Source of the DNA: Pseudomonas caricapapayae
GTDB taxonomy: Bacteria; Pseudomonadota; Gammaproteobacteria; Pseudomonadales; Pseudomonadaceae
Direction: 5' to 3'
DNA length: 43,601 bases
Assembly (NCBI RefSeq): GCF_001400735.1
Contig: NZ_LJPW01000176.1
Coordinates: forward strand, 1-43,601
The notes under the pieces were generated by a model. The model had not been told where the DNA came from, made no database searches, and saw only the letters and a list, made by a program, of their open reading frames with translations. Both the position numbers and the translations under genes were made by a program. How positions within the stretch are numbered: position 1 is the stretch's first letter; the number at the start of each line of letters is the position of its first letter. Of the stretch, positions 40,029 through 43,601 are shown piece after piece.

Positions 40029-41345
40029 ATGCGTATCAGCATATTTGGTTTGGGTTATGTCGGTGCAGTCTGTGCCGGTTGCCTGTCTGCCCGCGGTCAC
40101 GATGTAGTTGGTGTGGATATTTCCAGCACCAAGATCGATCTGATCAACAACGGCAAATCACCTATCGTTGAACCGGGTCTGGAAGAACTGCTGCAGAAAG
40201 GTATCAGTACCGGAAAACTGCGCGGCACTACTGACTTCGCCGAAGCCATTCGCGCCACCGACCTGTCGATGATCTGCGTCGGTACGCCGAGCAAGAAGAA
40301 CGGCGATCTGGAACTCGATTACATTGAATCGGTCTGCCGTGAAATCGGCTACGTCCTGCGTGACAAAGCCACCCGCCACACGATCGTTGTTCGCAGTACC
40401 GTACTGCCGGGCACCGTTGCCAATGTGGTCATCCCGATTCTGGAAGACTGCTCCGGCAAGAAAGCCGGTGTCGATTTCGGTGTTGCCGTCAACCCGGAGT
40501 TCCTGCGCGAAAGTACCGCGATCAAGGACTACGACCTGCCGCCAATGACCGTCATCGGCGAGTTCGACAAAGCCTCGGGCGATGTACTGCAATCGCTGTA
40601 CGAAGAACTCGACGCTCCGATCATCCGCAAGGACATCGCCGTTGCCGAAATGATCAAGTACACCTGCAACGTGTGGCACGCCACCAAGGTTACTTTTGCC
40701 AACGAAATCGGCAACATCGCCAAGGCCGTCGGCGTCGATGGTCGTGAAGTGATGGACGTGGTCTGCCAGGACAAGGCGTTGAACCTGTCCCAGTACTACA
40801 TGCGCCCAGGCTTCGCATTCGGCGGCTCCTGCCTGCCGAAAGACGTTCGCGCCCTGACCTACCGCGCCAGCAGCCTGGATGTCGAAGCACCTCTGCTCAA
40901 CTCGCTGATGCGCAGTAACACCTCGCAGGTGCAGAACGCATTCGACATGGTCGCCAGCTACGACACCCGTAAAGTTGCACTGCTGGGCCTGAGCTTCAAG
41001 GCCGGTACTGACGACCTGCGTGAAAGCCCGCTGGTAGAGCTGGCTGAAATGCTGATCGGTAAAGGCTTCGACCTGAGCATCTTCGACAGCAACGTTGAAT
41101 ATGCACGCGTTCACGGTGCCAACAAGGACTACATCGAATCCAAGATTCCGCACGTTTCGTCGCTGCTGAATTCGGACTTCGACAAAGTCATCAATGACTC
41201 CGACGTCATCATCCTTGGCAACCGCGATGAGCGTTTCCGCGCCCTCGCCAACAAGACGCCTGAAGGCAAGCGCGTTATTGACCTGGTGGGCTTCATGACT
41301 AACGCCACCAGCGAAGACGGTCGCGCCGAAGGTATCTGCTGGTAA
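40029..41345 (+). CDS. algD: GDP-mannose 6-dehydrogenase
   Basis: AlgD oxidises GDP-mannose to GDP-mannuronic acid, the committed step and key control point of alginate synthesis. The 438-residue protein has the NAD-binding motif GLGYVG (7-12) at its N-terminus, and the catalytic Cys268 in FGGSCLPKD. The ATG at 40029 follows GAGGAGAATAC. It is the first gene of the alginate operon (algD-alg8-alg44...), controlled by the AlgT/AlgU promoter upstream. Length and motifs are typical for Pseudomonas. Confidence 0.99.
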   Translation: MRISIFGLGYVGAVCAGCLSARGHDVVGVDISSTKIDLINNGKSPIVEPGLEELLQKGISTGKLRGTTDFAEAIRATDLSMICVGTPSKKNGDLELDYIESVCREIGYVLRDKATRHTIVVRSTVLPGTVANVVIPILEDCSGKKAGVDFGVAVNPEFLRESTAIKDYDLPPMTVIGEFDKASGDVLQSLYEELDAPIIRKDIAVAEMIKYTCNVWHATKVTFANEIGNIAKAVGVDGREVMDVVCQDKALNLSQYYMRPGFAFGGSCLPKDVRALTYRASSLDVEAPLLNSLMRSNTSQVQNAFDMVASYDTRKVALLGLSFKAGTDDLRESPLVELAEMLIGKGFDLSIFDSNVEYARVHGANKDYIESKIPHVSSLLNSDFDKVINDSDVIILGNRDERFRALANKTPEGKRVIDLVGFMTNATSEDGRAEGICW

Positions 41346-41352
41346 ATCAGCC

Positions 41353-41424
41353 GCAAGCCACAAGCGCCAGGCTCCAGGCCACAGGCTCAAGCAATGTGCT
41401 TGCAGCCTGGGGCTTGAGGCTCGC
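41353..41424 (+). repeat. Long REP-like palindrome between algD and alg8
   Basis: A 24-base arm (41353-41376) matches the reverse complement of 41401-41424 at 20 of 24 positions, with an inner stem CAAGCA-ATG-TGCTTG (41388-41402) inside the loop. The whole element fills most of the 100-bp algD-alg8 gap. No T tract follows. It could adjust the ratio of AlgD to the downstream alginate proteins. The outer AGCCGCAAGC is shared with the palindrome after the PhoH-family gene. Confidence 0.65.
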
Positions 41425-41445
41425 AACTGACTTAGGGATACGATT

Positions 41446-42927
41446 ATGCAGAGGCTCAAGCACGGCCTGTTACAGGCCGCAGGTTGGCTGTTCTATTTAA
41501 GTTTACTCATGGGCCTTGCCGCGGCATTGCCCACCAGTATCTTCGACTCACAGTCGAAGAACTTTATATTCCTGATTGGCGCTGTCGGTATCTGGCGCTA
41601 CTCGATGGGCATCACGCACTTCGTGCGCGGGATGATTTTCCTGTACATCGTCTACCCGCACTTGCGCCGCAAGGTTCGCAAGCTGGGCAGCGCAGCAGAC
41701 CCGTCTCATGTGTTTCTGATGGTTACCAGTTTTCGTATCGACGCGTTGACCACCGCACAGGTGTACAACTCGGTCATCCGCGAAGCCATCGACTGCGGCC
41801 TGCCGACGACTATCGTCTGCTCGCTGGTGGAAATGTCCGATGAGCTGCTGGTCAAGAGCATGTGGGCCAAGTTCAATCCGCCGGAACGCGTCAAGCTGGA
41901 CTTCGTACGCATTCCAGGTACTGGCAAACGCGATGGCCTGGCCTACGGTTTCCGTGCCATCTCGCGCCACTTGCCCGACAGCCGTGCAGTGGTTGCAGTG
42001 ATCGACGGCGATACGGTGCTCAACGAAGGCGTGGTCGCCAAGACCGTGCCGTGGTTCCAGCTGTTCGACAACGTCGGCGGCCTGACCACCAACGAGTTCT
42101 GTGAAGTCCGTGGCGGCTACATCATGAGCGAATGGCACAAGCTGCGTTTCGCTCAGCGTCACATCAACATGTGCTCGATGGCCTTGTCCAAACGCGTGTT
42201 GACCATGACCGGTCGCATGTCGGTGTTCCGCGCAACCGTGGTAACCGACCCCGAGTTCATTGCCGACGTGGAAAGCGACTCGCTCAATCACTGGCGTCTG
42301 GGCACCTTCCGGTTCTTGACCGGTGACGACAAGTCCAGCTGGTTCAGCCTGATGCGTCTGGGTTACGACACGTTCTACGTGCCGGATGCCGCGATCAACA
42401 CGGTGGAGCACCCGCCCGAGAAAAGCTTCCTGAAAGCCAGCCGCAAGCTGATGTATCGCTGGTACGGCAACAATCTGCGTCAGAACTCGCGTGCCTTGGG
42501 TCTGGGCGTGCGTCGCCTGGGTATTTTCACCAGCATCGTACTGTTCGACCAGCGTGTGTCGATGTGGACGTCCATCCTTGGCCTGACCGTCGCCCTGATC
42601 GCCAGCTTCAAATACGGTGGCGCGTTCCTGCTGATGTATCTGCTGTGGATCGGCATGACCCGCCTGATCCTCACCCTGCTGCTGTCCCTGTCGGGGCACA
42701 GGATCGGGCCTGCCTACCCGATAATTCTCTATTACAACCAGATCGTCGGCGCGCTGATGAAGATCTACGTCTTCTTCCGCCTGGACCGCCAGTCCTGGAC
42801 ACGCCAGGACACCAAACTGAGCCGCGACATGGCCAGCTTTCAGGGCTGGTTCAACACGTGGTCGTCCCGAACCATGACTTTCTCGGCTGGCACCATCTTC
42901 GTCGCCGTGCTGTTGACGATGGTTTGA
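41446..42927 (+). CDS. alg8: Alginate polymerase (glycosyltransferase family 2)
   Basis: Alg8 is the inner-membrane glycosyltransferase that polymerises mannuronate from GDP-mannuronic acid. The 493-residue protein has N-terminal membrane helices (about 12-30 and 40-70), and a cytoplasmic GT2 domain with KRDGLAYGFRA (161-171), IDGD (186-189) and DVESDSLNHW near residue 275. C-terminal membrane helices follow (about 365-415 and 475-493). The start follows TTAGGGATACGATT. It is separated from algD by the palindrome and from alg44 by 40 bp. Confidence 0.98.
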   Translation: MQRLKHGLLQAAGWLFYLSLLMGLAAALPTSIFDSQSKNFIFLIGAVGIWRYSMGITHFVRGMIFLYIVYPHLRRKVRKLGSAADPSHVFLMVTSFRIDALTTAQVYNSVIREAIDCGLPTTIVCSLVEMSDELLVKSMWAKFNPPERVKLDFVRIPGTGKRDGLAYGFRAISRHLPDSRAVVAVIDGDTVLNEGVVAKTVPWFQLFDNVGGLTTNEFCEVRGGYIMSEWHKLRFAQRHINMCSMALSKRVLTMTGRMSVFRATVVTDPEFIADVESDSLNHWRLGTFRFLTGDDKSSWFSLMRLGYDTFYVPDAAINTVEHPPEKSFLKASRKLMYRWYGNNLRQNSRALGLGVRRLGIFTSIVLFDQRVSMWTSILGLTVALIASFKYGGAFLLMYLLWIGMTRLILTLLLSLSGHRIGPAYPIILYYNQIVGALMKIYVFFRLDRQSWTRQDTKLSRDMASFQGWFNTWSSRTMTFSAGTIFVAVLLTMV

Positions 42928-42967
42928 CCGGGCCAACGGATTAATCGCTTAAGTAGGAAAATTAGCC

Positions 42968-43601
42968 ATGAATACAGCCGTGAATGCGAACGTCGTACAT
43001 GAATCCGAAGCCCAGCGCCAACACGCGCGGATCAAGATCCCTGCCAAGCTGCGTCTGCTGAATGATCAGCCCAACGCACCGTTGGTACGTGTCGAAGACC
43101 TGTCGGCCGGTGGTCTGAGCTTCGTTGCTCCGAGCGGGCAAAAATTCAGCGAAGGTCAGATCGTCAAAGGACGCCTGCAATTCATCATCGACAACCTTGG
43201 CCTGGCCATGGACGTCGACCTGCAGGTGCGCTCGATAGACAACTCCAGCCACCGTATCGGCTGCCAGTTCCAGAACCTGGAACCTCAGGACATTGCCACC
43301 CTGCGCCACCTGATCACCTCGCACCTATCCGGCGAAGTCGTCACCCTGGGTGAAGTACTGGCAACACTGCAGCGCGACAACTTCACCAAGGCACGCAAGG
43401 TCAAGGGCAAGGACAGCGGCATGAGCGCCATGGGTCGCCTGCGCGCCGTGACCTTCAGCCTGGGTATCTTCATTGTCGGTCTGGCCGCCTTCGGCTTCAT
43501 TTTCAAGACGATCTACGGCCTGTACTTCGTCAGCCATGCATCGGCCGGCCTGGTCACCATCCCAAGCATGGACGTGACCATGCCGCGTGAAGGCACCGTG
43601 C
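42968..43601 (+). CDS. alg44: Alginate biosynthesis c-di-GMP receptor Alg44 (3' end missing)
   Basis: The first 211 residues of Alg44 are in the window. It carries an N-terminal PilZ domain with the c-di-GMP-binding residues Arg17 and Arg21 in QRQHARIKIP and Asp44 and Ser46 in DLSAGG. A transmembrane helix follows at about 157-180 (AVTFSLGIFIVGLAAFGFIF), then the beginning of a periplasmic HlyD-like domain. c-di-GMP binding to Alg44 activates alginate polymerisation by Alg8. The gene runs off the window end. Confidence 0.97.
   Translation, partial: MNTAVNANVVHESEAQRQHARIKIPAKLRLLNDQPNAPLVRVEDLSAGGLSFVAPSGQKFSEGQIVKGRLQFIIDNLGLAMDVDLQVRSIDNSSHRIGCQFQNLEPQDIATLRHLITSHLSGEVVTLGEVLATLQRDNFTKARKVKGKDSGMSAMGRLRAVTFSLGIFIVGLAAFGFIFKTIYGLYFVSHASAGLVTIPSMDVTMPREGTV

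Overview
The window reads as chromosomal DNA of a fluorescent pseudomonad, most likely the Pseudomonas syringae group. This rests on codon use and GC level, on gene content and order (pepA-holC-valS; rhlB beside a carboxylesterase and an aapJQMP operon; yaaA immediately before algD-alg8-alg44), and on RlmF, AlgD and Alg44 sequences that look typical of that group. No tRNA, rRNA, CRISPR array, insertion sequence or prophage gene was recognised. Nearly all genes are core genes; the repeat protein at the left edge is the most accessory-looking item.

Layout. 1-5580: the 3' part of a giant repetitive Ig-like surface or secreted protein, then a TolC-family outer-membrane lipoprotein. 5581-10374: the glycine-cleavage operon gcvH-gcvP-gcvT. 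Its upstream region looks like a complete sigma-54 control region: two tandem GcsR-like sites, an IHF-like site and a -24/-12 promoter. 10787-10999: a cold-shock protein with a long structured leader. 11138-13322 (minus): lptF-lptG of the LPS export machine. 13633-19108: pepA, holC, a small HolC-neighbour protein and valS. 19194-22318: rlmF, an HU protein on the opposite strand, the nucleoid protein gene ndpA/yejK, and a membrane-anchored glutaredoxin. 22409-27023: a small-enzyme region (GST-like protein, GIY-YIG protein, SnoaL-like protein, an HxlR regulator divergent from an NmrA-type oxidoreductase, and a CynX-type MFS transporter).

27191-31354 (minus) is the general amino-acid ABC transporter aapJQMP, with a very good sigma-54 promoter match in its long upstream region and a strong hairpin between aapJ and aapQ. 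It is followed by a carboxylesterase, the RNA helicase rhlB, and moaC-moaD-moaE (molybdopterin synthesis) running convergently into rhlB with only 3 bp between the stops. Then come a PIN-PhoH ATPase and a secreted polysaccharide-deacetylase-like protein that has lost key metal ligands. yaaA precedes an 815-bp control region and the start of the alginate operon: algD (GDP-mannose dehydrogenase), alg8 (polymerase) and alg44 (c-di-GMP receptor, cut by the window end).

No clearly new multi-gene system was found. The most interesting signals are in non-coding DNA and repeats: the sigma-54/GcsR-like architecture upstream of gcvHPT, the sigma-54 promoter of aap, the algD upstream region (24-bp tandem repeat, perfect inverted repeat, TyrR-type box, GGA-rich leader), and the indel-free array of eleven 306-bp units with a 918-bp higher-order period.
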